DNA from: Saprospiraceae bacterium
GTDB taxonomy: Bacteria; Bacteroidota; Bacteroidia; Chitinophagales; Saprospiraceae
Assembly: GCA_016720635.1 (NCBI GenBank)
Contig: JADKKF010000025.1
Span: 1 to 25,837 of the forward strand
Length of the DNA stretch: 25,837 bases
Reading direction: 5' to 3'
Shown: piece by piece, positions 16,420 through 25,837 of the stretch
Position numbering within the stretch: the stretch's first letter is position 1
How the letters are laid out: every line of letters starts with the position of its first letter
The notes under the pieces: generated by a model
Told to the model about the DNA's origin: nothing
The model's database searches: none
What the model saw: only the letters and a program-made list of their open reading frames with translations
Made by a program: the position numbers and the translations under genes

Positions 16420-19400
16420 AATTATTCGCATCCATTTCATTGAATCCAAACGTGCCGCTTGTATTCGTCATTGAGAATGCCAATTCATTCGTACCTGACA
16501 TCACGCTTACTTTCGTATCGCTTACGTTCGCATTCGTCTCCGTCTTCACCGTTCCTGTCAATACAAACCTCGATACGTCATTCGTACATGGCATATTTTT
16601 CTGGATTGTTACCGTTGTGATACAGAAATCTGAATTGCCTGCTGCATCCCACATATAGATATTTATCGGAGATCTGCCTAGATCATCTTTTGTAAATATT
16701 CTATTTGGTTGGTTACCCGCTGCATCAAATGTGTATCGGTATGGACCAGGGCAATTGTCCGTTGAACTATTCGCTGCTAAAAAGTCTGATGCCCACAATT
16801 CTATCGCACATGTCGATGGCATCAACTCGGCTATCAATTCGATACATACTGGACTTGGCTTCTTACAATCTCTTATCGTTACTAGCTGTGTACAAGTCTC
16901 CTTGTTGCCACATCCGTCTTCTACTTCCCACACCACTCGGTGCGTTCCGATCGTCCAACCCAAACTTGGATTCAAGCTTGAGCCCGTTCCAAATGAATCA
17001 TACGTTCCGTTATTATCTACATCCAACTGCCATCTGTATCTCAACTTGGTCTCTGGATCACAATCGTCTGTAGCGGTGATGCTTAATGATTGGAAATGGG
17101 TCACGCAGCCTGGGCCGTTGTGGCACCATTCTACTGGCGCACAGTTCGCAAACGTTGGCGCTGCTGAATTCATCACTACCAACACTTGGTCATATGTCCA
17201 TACTGGATTCGTCCCATCTTCATTCTTTTGACACAAGTCTAGAACTTTCCACTTTCTTATAACCTTCTTACAGCCTTGGCTTGAACCCACTTCAAAGTCA
17301 AAGTACCAGTCATCAAAGCCTACTCCGATATTTGAACATACGTCTTCTCTAAACCATGGTTTCTTATACGGTAATGCAATATTCGCTGTATCCAACGCTG
17401 CTCCACACTGATTCGTTGTGTAGTCCGCTGGTAAAGTAGATATCGTGCATATCATCCCAGTTCAAGTCTGTTAATGGATTGTAATTGTTGAATGGTACAT
17501 CGTATGGCGGCTGGCCGCTAGTTGACGTTAAGACATTGGCATCCAATCCATTGAATTCATACGTATTGTAAACCGTTATCGTCTGCAAACATGATCTGAA
17601 TCCTGCTGCATCTGATGCCGTCCACGTTCTCAATATCGTACCCTTATTGCAATTCAAACTAGGAGACTGTGAATAGCTTAATGTCAAATTACAATTGTCA
17701 TACGCCACTCCGTTCACTCCTACTTGGAAATGTGGATCTTGCGCACTTTCTGAGTGTCTGCCGATATGTCCATATCTTTGGTCGATATAGATCGGATCTC
17801 TCACCACTGCTGTACTTCCATTTCCGCCATTTACCACCGTTCCGAATATATCCAAGTTTGACAAACTGTATGGATATCTACAATCGATATTGATATCTGG
17901 TGGACATGTGATGATTGGTGGCAATTTGTCCTGGATCAATACTGAATCCATGCACTCATTGTAATTGCCATTCGCATCTGTGATTCTCATCACTACTGCT
18001 ATCTTCTTGTTTACGTCTGTACAACAGAACGCTACCGTATCTCGCAAACTTGTTATCGCTGGGCTATGGCATGGATCCGTCATCCTTCTTATTTTCCACG
18101 ACACTACTCCACAGGTGTCATATGAGCCATTGTCAAAGTCTCTCGCTTGGATTCTTCCTCGGCCATTATCTCCCAATCCTATCGTCAAATACGTCTTGCA
18201 TACTGCTACTGGCGATACATAATCTCTTACCGCTAAGGTCATACAGCAGCTTCCTATCTTATCACACTGATCTTCTAAGTAGTAACACACCGTGTAATTT
18301 CCGACTGGGATATTTCTTACGATACCGCCATTCGTATTTATCCTAAAGGCCTCTAAGCCCGTTGCTATATCCGTTCCTATCATCCAGCCTCCTTTCAATG
18401 CACTTCCACAGGCATCTGTATAGGTCGCTGATGGGAAATTGAACGATGCCAAACATGAATTATAGTCCGTGCTCAATGTCACATTCGTGCCTTCTGACGC
18501 TACCAAGTTGCCTGGCGCTCCTAAGCCTAATGTCAATGGTCTCGTTGGATATACTGGACATGCTACTACTGGACTACCATGATCCGCTATCTTGATGATT
18601 TGGATATGTGAGGTCGTTTGACCTGTACACCAATCCAAACATGTCCATATACGCAATACTTTGTACGAGCCTTCGATTGCCGTTGTTCCTGCATCGTCTC
18701 CACATACTTTGATGATCTCATCTCTATATGTACAGCCAATATTGCATGCATTTCCTGCCGGACTGCCCGTTTCTTCTACGTCTGGATAATTATTGCCATT
18801 CAAATCCCATGGGCCTCTACACTCAAGTGGGGTAACGATCCTTCAAGCCATCATAATTCTGTGGCCAGCCTATCGTTCCCAAGGTCAATCTTGTATAGTA
18901 TATTCTTTGTACGCATGTTCCTGTGCTTCCATACGTATCCGTTGCTGTCCACACTCTTTCGATTACTCTCCAGTATGGTCCATCGCAACTTTCGCTTGAT
19001 ACTTCTCTTTCTGTATAAGTTAAGCCCAATACTGATCCGCAATTATCTGTCACCGTCGGTGCATAGAAACTCGCTGGATGCGTATCGGTACAACTTACTG
19101 TATAATCTTGACATACAAATACTGGTGGCATCTTGTCTTCTACCAAGATTTGTCCCCAACATAAGTTGCCATTACAATTGTCTCTTACCATATATACCAA
19201 CATCTGGCCTATGTGGCTCGCATTCAATACATTTGGTATTGGTGTGCCTGCCATCGTTGTAAGACTTACGGTGTATAAGTTAGGATTCGTATTAGAAGTT
19301 AAACCTGTCAACACATCCCAAGGATGCAAAGAATATGTACAATCTGGCCCAAGGCTTAAATTTACTTTGTTTCTACAACTCAATGAAATATCTTGTCTCC

Positions 19401-20430
19401 AGGTAATCACCACTGTTCTGATTACGCTATTACACACATTTGAAGGGTCATCACATATTAGTTGAATGGTACTATATCCAAGGGCTAAATCATTGGCACT
19501 AGGTACGTAACTTAAAGCACTTGAGAATATATTATTTGGATAAAAATTACCTGTTCCAAAACTAGCCCAAGTTCCATTTGTGACATTAGACCCATTCGGT
19601 ACAATAGATGCTGACAAATCAGCCAAATTAAAGCCAATAGGGCATCCTTGAATTGAAGAACCTGCTAGGAAAGTAACAATTGGCGATGGTGCAACATAAA
19701 CAGTAACTTCATCAGTATCATAACATCCACTTGCAACATTTGTAACTGTAACTATATATGTTGTTGTCTCCCTTGGAGTTGCAATTGGGTTAGCAATATT
19801 AGTGGCATTTAAACCATTTGCTGGAGACCAAGAATAGATAACTCCTGGAGAAGGGTTTTCACCAATAATATTGCCTATCTCAGCTATTTCACAAATAGAA
19901 TTATCCAACCCAGCATTTGCAAAAATATCCATCAGCATACATACATCATGTGATACATTTATCGAATTATTACAAGCATCAGTAATGGAATACGTTCTAG
20001 TAACACAATTAAATCCTCCATTTTCAAAATAGGAGATTGGCTTACGAAAGCCACATTCAGTGTTCCAATACAATTATCATTTTCATCCATAACAACTTCA
20101 GGATCTATTGCAGTAAATGGAGCTCCACACGTAAGCGTAATATTACCAGGGTTGGAGGCCATCGGCATAGTACTATCCATTCTTCTAGAGAATATTTGTG
20201 TACAACTTACTGTGTTGTTACAAGCATCAAACGCCGTATATGTTCTTACCAATGTTTCATCGCAACCTGAAGAAATTGTCATATCGGAATTAGAAATAGA
20301 CACTTGACAATTATCAGAAATTAAACCTCCAGCAATTGTAAAGTCATTTACGAAGTAGTAAATGCTATAGGTAAAGCTGCATTGCAACCTAAATTACCAC
20401 CTGGAATACATGTAATACTTGGAAGAGTAT
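16420..20430 (-). other. Block of HYR- and PKD-like modules in the giant protein
   Basis: Several HYR-type module edges are visible, each a 'D..PP...C' linker. These include DKLPPIITCPPDINIDC near 17890-17940, DKMPPVFVCQDYTVSC near 19090-19140, and RDYVSPVAVCKTYLTIGLG near 18180-18240. A PKD-like stretch (YSWSPANGLNATNIANP, TTTYIVTVTNVASGCY) lies near 19720-19840. A short linker near 16440-16580 (VLTGTVKTETNANVSDTKV) resembles a carboxypeptidase-regulatory-like fold. Each module has paired cysteines. The frame changes near 17450, 18815, 20040 and 20360. Confidence 0.75.
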
Positions 20431-23400
20431 TATCTGGCAATACCGTAAAGGTTCTTACGCAGCTCGTCGTGATGTCACATCCGCTCGCACTCGTCGTACC
20501 CACCGTTACCGTCACATTCGCCGTTCCGCCGCACGCATTCGGTGCCCGCATCCATCGCTCGGGTTAAGGTCGCTTCACAGCCACCCGTTACCGTGCCATT
20601 CGTTGATGCCCACGCTGCGTATGCTGCGTCGATTGTCGCCTGTGTTTGGCATGAGGCCGTCGTCATATCTTCTCCGCATACAAACGTTATTTCTGGGGCT
20701 GGCAAGACCGTAAAGGTTCTTACGCAGCTCGTCGTGATGTCACATCCGCTCGCACTCGTCGTACCTACCGTTACCGTTACATTCGCCGTGCCGCCGCACG
20801 CATTCGGTGCCGCATCCATCGCTCGGGTTAAGGTCGCTTCACAGCCACCCGTTACCGTGCCATTCGTTGATACCCACGCTGCGTATGCTGCGTCGATCGT
20901 CGCCTGCGTTTGGCATGAGGCCGTCGTCATATCTTCTCCGCATACGAACGTTATTTCTGGGGCTGGCAAGACCGTAAAGGTTCTTACGCAGCTCGTCGTG
21001 ATGTCGCATCCGCTCGCACTCGTCGTACCCACCGTTACCGTTACATTCGCCGTACCGCCACATGCGTTCGGGACCGCATCCATTGTCCTAGTCAAGGTCG
21101 CTTCACAGCCACCCGTTACCGTGCCATTCGATGCTACCCATGCTGTATATGCTGCGTCTATCGCCGCCTGCGTTTGGCATGAGGCCGTCGTCATATCTTC
21201 TCCGCATACAAACGTTATTTCTGGGGCTGGCAATACCGTAAAGGTTCTTACACAGCTCGTCGTGATGTCACATCCGCTGGCACTCGTCGTACCTACCGTT
21301 ACCGTCACATTCGCCGTGCCGCCACATGCATTCGGTGCCGCATCCATCGCTCGGGTTAAGGTCGCTTCACAGCCTCCCGTTACCGTGCCATTCGTTGATA
21401 CCCACGCTGCGTATGCGTCGATCGCCGCCTGCGTTTGGCATGAGGCCGTCGTCATATCTTCTCCGCATACAAACGTTATTGCTGGGGCTGGCAATACCGT
21501 AAAGGTTCTTACGCAGCTCGTCGTGATGTCGCAGCCGCTCGCACTCGTCGTACCCACCGTTACCGTCACATTCGCCGTTCCGCCGCATGCATTCGGTGCC
21601 GCATCCATCGCTCGGGTTAAGGTCGCTTCGCAGCCACCCGTTACCGTGCCATTCGTTGATGCCCACGCTGCGTATGCTGCGTCGATCGCCGCCTGTGTTT
21701 GACATGAGGCCGTCGTCATATCTTCTCCGCATACAAACGTTATTGCTGGGGCTGGCAATACCGTAAAGGTTCTTACGCAGCTCGTCGTGATGTCGCAGCC
21801 GCTCGCACTCGTCGTACCCACCGTTACCGTCACATTCGCCGTGCCGCCACACGCATTCGGTGCCGCATCCATCGCTCGGGTTAAGGTCGCTTCGCAGCCA
21901 CCCGTTACCGTGCCATTCGTTGATACCCACGCTGCGTATGCTGCGTCGATCGCCGCCTGTGTTTGGCATGAGGCCGTCGTCATATCTTCTCCGCATACGA
22001 ACGTTATTTCTGGGGCTGGCAAGACCGTAAAGGTTCTTACGCAGCTCGTCGTGATGTCACATCCGCTCGCACTCGTCGTACCCACCGTTACCGTTACATT
22101 CGCCGTGCCGCCGCATGCATTCGGTGCTGCATCCATCGCTCGGGTTAAGGTCGCTTCACAGCCACCCGTTACCGTGCCATTCGTTGATGCCCACGCTGCG
22201 TATGCTGCGTCGATCGCCGCCTGTGTTTGGCATGAGGCCGTCGTCATATCTTCTCCGCATACAAACGTTATTGCTGGGGCTGGTAAGACCGTAAAGGTTC
22301 TTACGCAGCTCGTCGTGATGTCGCAGCCGCTGGCGCTCGTCGTACCCACCGTTACCGTTACATTCGCCGTGCCGCCGCATGCATTCGGTGCCGCATCCAT
22401 TGTCCGGGTTAAGGTCGCTTCGCAGCCACCCGTTACCGTGCCATTCGTTGATACCCACGCTGCGTATGCTGCATCTATCGCCGCCTGTGTTTGGCATGAC
22501 GCCGTCGTCATATCTTCTCCGCATACAAACGTTATTTCTGGGGCTGGCAAGACCGTAAAGGTTCTTACGCAGCTCGTCGTGATGTCGCAGCCGCTGGCGC
22601 TCGTCGTACCCACCGTTACCGTCACATTCGCCGTGCCGCCACACGCATTCGGTACCGCATCCATCGCTCGGGTCAAGGTCGCTTCGCAGCCACCCGTTAC
22701 CGTGCCATTCGTTGATGCCCACGCTGCGTATGCTGCGTCGATCGTCGCCTGCGTTTGGCATGAGGCCGTCGTCATATCTTCTCCGCATACAAACGTTATT
22801 GCTGGGGTTGGCAAGACCGTAAAGGTTCTTACGCAGCTCGTCGTGATGTCGCATCCGCTGGCACTCGTCGTACCCACCGTTACCGTCACATTTGCCGTGC
22901 CGCCACACGCATTCGGTACCGCATCCATCGCTCAGGTTAAGGTCGCTTCGCAGCCACCCGTTACCGTGCCATTCGTTGATGCCCACGCTGCGTATGCTGC
23001 GTCGATCGCTGCCTGCGTTTGGCATGACGCCGTCGTCATATCTTCTCCGCATACGAACGTTATTTCTGGGGCTGGCAAGACCGTAAAGGTTCTTACGCAG
23101 CTCGTCGTGATGTCACATCCGCTGGCACTCGTCGTACCTACCGTTACCGTCACATTCGCCGTGCCGCCACATGCATTCGGTGCCGCATCCATCGCTCGGG
23201 GTTAAAGGTCGCTTCACAGCCACCCGTTACCGTGCCATTCGCTGATACCCACGCTGCGTATGCTGCGTCGATCGCCGCCTGTGTTTGGCACGAGGCCGTC
23301 GTCATATCTTCTCCGCATACAAACGTTATTGCTGGGGCTGGCAAGACCGTAAAGGTTCTTACGCAGCTCGTCGTGATGTCGCAGCCGCTCGCACTCGTCG

Positions 23401-24669
23401 TACCTACCGTTACCGTCACATTCGCCGTGCCGCCACATGCATTCGGTGCCGCATCCATCGCTCGGGTTAAGGTAGCTTCACAGCCACCCGTTACCGTGCC
23501 ATTCGTTGATACCCACGCTGCGTATGCTGCGTCGATCGCCGCCTGTGTTTGGCATGAGGCCGTCGTCATATCTTCTCCGCATACGAACGTTATTGCTGGG
23601 GCTGGCAATACCGTAAAGGTTCTACGCAGCTCGTCGTGATGTCGCAGCCGCTCGCACTCGTCGTACCACCGTTACCGTCACATTCGCGGCCGCGTCGGTG
23701 CCGCATCCATCGCTCAGGTTAGGTCGCTTGCCACCCGTTACCGTGCCATTCGTTGATACGCTGCGTGTGCGCGGTCGATCGCCGCCTGTGTTTGGCATGA
23801 GGCCGTCGTCATATCTTCTCCGCATACGAACGTTATTGCTGGGGCTGGCAATACCGTAAAGGTTCTTACGCAGCTCGTCGTGATGTCGCAGCCGCTGGCG
23901 CTTGTCGTACCCACCGTTACCGTCACATTCGCCGTACCGCCACATGCGTTCGGTGCCGCATCCATCGCTCGGGTTAAGGTCGCTTCACAGCCGCCCGTTA
24001 CCGTGCCATTCGTTGATACCCACGCTGCGTATGCTGCGTCGATCTCCGCCTGGGTTTGGCATGAGGCCGTCGTCATATCTTCTCCGCATACGAACGTTAT
24101 TGCTGGGGCTGGCAATACCGTAAAGGTTCTTACGCAGCTCGTCGTGATGTCGCAGCCGCTCGCACTCGTCGTACCCACCGTTACCGTTACATTCGCTGTG
24201 CCGCCACACGCATTCGGTGCCGCATCCATCGCTCGGGTTGGTCGCTTCACAGCCACCCGTTACCGTGCCATTCGTTGATACCCACGCTGCGTATGCTGCG
24301 TCGATCGCCGCCTGTGTTTGGCGAGGCCGTCGTCATATCTTCTCCGCATACGAACGTTATTGCTGGGGCTGGCAAGACCGTAAAGGTTCTCACGCAGCTC
24401 GTCGTGATGTCGCACTCGTCGTACCCACCGTTACCACATTCGCGCTTCGTGCCGCACCCATCGTTCGGGAGGCAGCCACCCGTTACCCCATCCCACGCCG
24501 CCACCTGTGTTTCGCCGCATCCATTGTCCTAGCATACGGTCGCTTTGCTGCGTCGATTGTCGCCTGTGTTTGGCAGGAGGCCGTCGTCATATCTTCTCCG
24601 CATACAAACGTTATTGCTGGGGCTGCCAATACCGTAAAGGTTCTTACGCAGCTCGTCGTGATGTCGCAA
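20431..24669 (-). repeat. Tandem array of 16 copies of a 264-bp / 88-residue six-cysteine module
   Basis: A fixed 'gtaaag' landmark recurs at 20445, 20710, 20974, 21238, 21499, 21763, 22027, 22291, 22555, 22819, 23083, 23349, 23613, 23856, 24120, 24380 and 24634. That gives unit lengths of 264 except 265, 261, 266, 243, 260 and 254. Each unit reads ITFVCGEDMTTASCQTQ, then DAAYAAW.STNGTVTGGC, MDAAPNACGGTANVTVTVG, and SGCDITTSCVRTFTVLP, with cysteines at module positions 11, 20, 44, 59, 77 and 83. Copies differ mostly by synonymous changes, plus Ala/Glu after PAP, Ala/Val before STNG, and Ala/Thr before MDA. The 261-bp unit lacks exactly one Ala codon. Units at 23.6-23.86 and 24.1-24.63 kb carry several small deletions. 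The block is visibly GC-richer than its surroundings. Confidence 0.95.
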
Positions 24670-24955
24670 GAAAAACTAGAAGTAACAGAGTAAACCACAG
24701 AAATTTCACCGCCTTCACAATGATCTGGAGGTAAAAGAGGAGCATTGTTGATTAACGATGCATTACAACCGCCAGAAAGCGTCACGTCATTAATAAAATT
24801 AACAAATGCAATAGAAACATCCATTGAATTACTACATGAAGACACACTGATATTTGGACCGCAATTTAAAATTATAGGCACTGAAATTTTTCGTAATTTT
24901 ATGGTCACAGGTTGCTGTATTATTGCAGCCATCCTTAAATATATATGTCCTAGTT
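24670..24955 (-). other. Divergent single copy of the 88-residue module
   Basis: N-terminal to the array, one module keeps the same skeleton with a different sequence: LNCGPNISVSSC, AFVNFINDVTLSGGCNASL, CEGGEISVVYSV, then the SCDITTSCVRTFTV edge shared with the array. It shows that the array grew from an ordinary HYR-like module rather than from new sequence. Confidence 0.7.
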
Positions 24956-25009
24956 AGTGTTTCATTGCAACCACTTGATGCCGTAATGTCACTACTTTGA
25001 AATTGTCAA

Positions 25010-25837
25010 ATCACCACATGCGTCAGAAGCATTGCCTCCTAGCGCTACCCATCCTGAAACATCAGTTACAGCTATTGGCCAATTTGAACCACATAAAGTC
25101 AAATCTAATACTGGAGCACATGAGATTGTAGGTGCCGTTAAGTCAACTTTTCTAACTATTATTTGATCGCAAGTAACAGTATTGTTACATGCGTCCGTGA
25201 ACAAGTATGTTCTCGTTAAGGTCTCGTTACATCCACTTGCTGCCGTTACATCGCTAGGAACTCATTGCTATCGTTGAACAAGCATCCGTCTTGGTTCCTC
25301 CTGCTTTAGGTGAAGTCCGCTGCTGTAGCATAGGCTGCTGGCCATGCTCCATTGCATGCACTTACTACTGGTGCCGTTGGGCATCCCTTTTGCTGTAGGT
25401 GCTGTTAAATCTATTTTTCTAACTATTATTTGATCGCAAGTTACTGTATTGTTACATGCGTCTGTGAACAAATATGTTCTCGTTAAGGTCTCGTTACATC
25501 CACTTGCTGCCGTTACATCGCTTGAACTCATTGCTATCGTTGAACAAGCATCCGTCAAGGTTCCTCCTACTGAGGGTAAAGTCCGCTGCTGTGGCATAGG
25601 CTGGTTTCTAGCTTCAGCTCCGTTGCATGCGCTTACTATTGGTACGTTGGGCATACTGCTGTCCCGGTGCAGTCACCCATCTTTCTTAGTGATTATTTGA
25701 TCGCAAGTTACGGTGTTGTTACATGCATCCCCGTGAACAAGTATGTTCTTTGTTAAGGTCTCGTTACATCCACTTGCTGCCGTTACATCGCTTGAACTCA
25801 TTGCTATTGTCGAACAAGCATCCGTCAAAGGTTCCTC
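25010..25837 (-). repeat. Second tandem array, 267-bp (89-residue) period, running off the window
   Basis: The landmark 'tgatcgcaag' recurs at 25164, 25431 and 25698, exactly 267 bp apart. Units read DACSTIAMSSSDVTAASGC, NETLTRTYLFTDACNNTVTC, DQIIVRKIDLTAPT. About three copies are seen before the window ends. The middle and right copies contain small indels that break the frame, for example near 25255, 25380 and 25640-25730. The module is HYR-like and resembles the copy near 20160-20300. Confidence 0.85.

Larger units (their letters stand above)
15331..25837 (-). pseudogene. Giant T9SS-secreted multidomain surface protein (HYR-like / Cys-rich repeats), frame-broken, N-terminus outside window
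   Basis: At least 10.5 kb (more than 3,450 residues) of one minus-strand gene. From N to C: an 89-residue repeat array (25.0-25.8 kb), a single module (24.67-24.95 kb), 16 tandem 88-residue Cys-rich modules (20.43-24.67 kb), HYR/PKD-like modules (16.4-20.4 kb), a dockerin-like domain, a cohesin-like domain and a T9SS type-A sorting domain. Such proteins are typically surface adhesins or fibres in gliding or filamentous Saprospiraceae. The frame changes repeatedly (near 15830, 16060, 17450, 18815, 20040, 20360, 20541, 23205, 23630 and many more above 23.6 kb). Several are clear one-base homopolymer changes, for example an extra C at 20541 and a GG-to-G loss near 16060. I read it as one real gene with consensus errors. 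The start and promoter lie beyond 25837. Terminator B follows. Confidence 0.85.

Noticed and set aside
16705..19262. Plus-strand frames of 120-214 residues opposite the HYR modules
   Set aside because: They overlap a minus-strand protein with recognisable modules. The frames are His/Ser/Leu-rich antisense shadows.
21367..23052. Second minus-strand open frame through the array, rich in Arg, Gly and His (209 and 298 residues)
   Set aside because: It is a shifted frame of the same repeats, open for the same periodic reason. Only the Cys-rich frame joins the HYR modules and the sorting domain.
20542..23205. Long plus-strand open frames (386 and 472 residues) opposite the repeat array
   Set aside because: They are the antisense of the 264-bp array. 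The period is a multiple of three and the unit happens to lack stops in this frame, so openness repeats with every copy. They have no homology, start signal or domain pattern, and the minus strand encodes a coherent protein continuous with the flanks.
20431..24669. CRISPR-like periodic array
   Set aside because: The unit is 264 bp with no short repeat/spacer structure, the whole unit is conserved, and it codes for protein in frame with both flanks.
15331..25837. Programmed frameshifting as the explanation for the many frames of the giant gene
   Set aside because: The shifts go in both directions, fall at varied homopolymers, and occur equally in unrelated housekeeping genes. No common slippery site with a downstream structure is seen.

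Overview
The window looks like a chromosomal segment of a Bacteroidota bacterium, most plausibly Saprospiraceae (class Saprospiria). This is inferred from several features. There is an RpoD with the Bacteroidota N-terminus (MRQLKI). There are type IX secretion (T9SS) type-A C-terminal sorting domains and -7 promoter boxes of the TAnnTTTG type. Several proteins combine HYR-like, dockerin-like and cohesin-like modules. The background is AT-rich and Shine-Dalgarno sites are weak or absent. No phage, IS element, CRISPR array, rRNA or tRNA was recognised.

Layout. 1-1.5 kb, minus strand: lipB (octanoyltransferase), an unrecognised small gene, and a hotdog acyl-CoA thioesterase, all frame-broken. 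1.66-7.27 kb, plus strand: a secreted thioredoxin-like protein with a dockerin-like tail, a GlmM-type phosphohexomutase, a cysteine desulfurase, an NrnA-like DHH phosphoesterase and an FKBP prolyl-isomerase lipoprotein ending at a strong terminator. 7.3-10.2 kb, plus strand: radC, a DUF6794 protein and a T9SS-sorted protein with an internal TAG. Then nth (minus) and a DUF4340 lipoprotein (plus) diverge from each other. They are followed by a membrane 2x[4Fe-4S] oxidoreductase (minus) and a divergent rpoD (plus). 14.5-15.1 kb, minus strand: a small lipoprotein between two near-identical hairpin terminators. 15.3-25.8 kb, minus strand: one giant cell-surface protein whose N-terminus lies beyond the window.

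The giant protein dominates the window. From its C-terminus it carries a T9SS type-A sorting domain, a cohesin-like module, a dockerin-like module and about 4 kb of HYR/PKD-like modules. Next come 16 tandem copies of a six-cysteine 88-residue module (264 bp), one divergent single-copy relative of that module, and a second tandem array with a 267-bp (89-residue) period. It is probably a secreted adhesin or matrix fibre. The thioredoxin-dockerin protein at 1.66-2.81 kb is also an envelope or secreted protein by its features. It is a speculative partner for a cysteine-rich surface fibre.

Most conserved genes between 1 and 6.4 kb, and the giant gene, are split by many +1/-1 frameshifts. Many of these are one-base changes in homopolymers (radC A-run, Fe-S gene T-run, DUF6794 A-run, several G/C-runs in the giant gene). 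The damage is concentrated towards both ends of the window. The simplest reading is residual long-read consensus error, not genuine mass pseudogenisation. Genes called 'frame-broken' are therefore probably intact in the organism. A few lesions are not homopolymer-type and are listed separately: a TAG at 9241, a TAA triplet in glmM, and two identical CGA-to-TGA changes in the repeat array.
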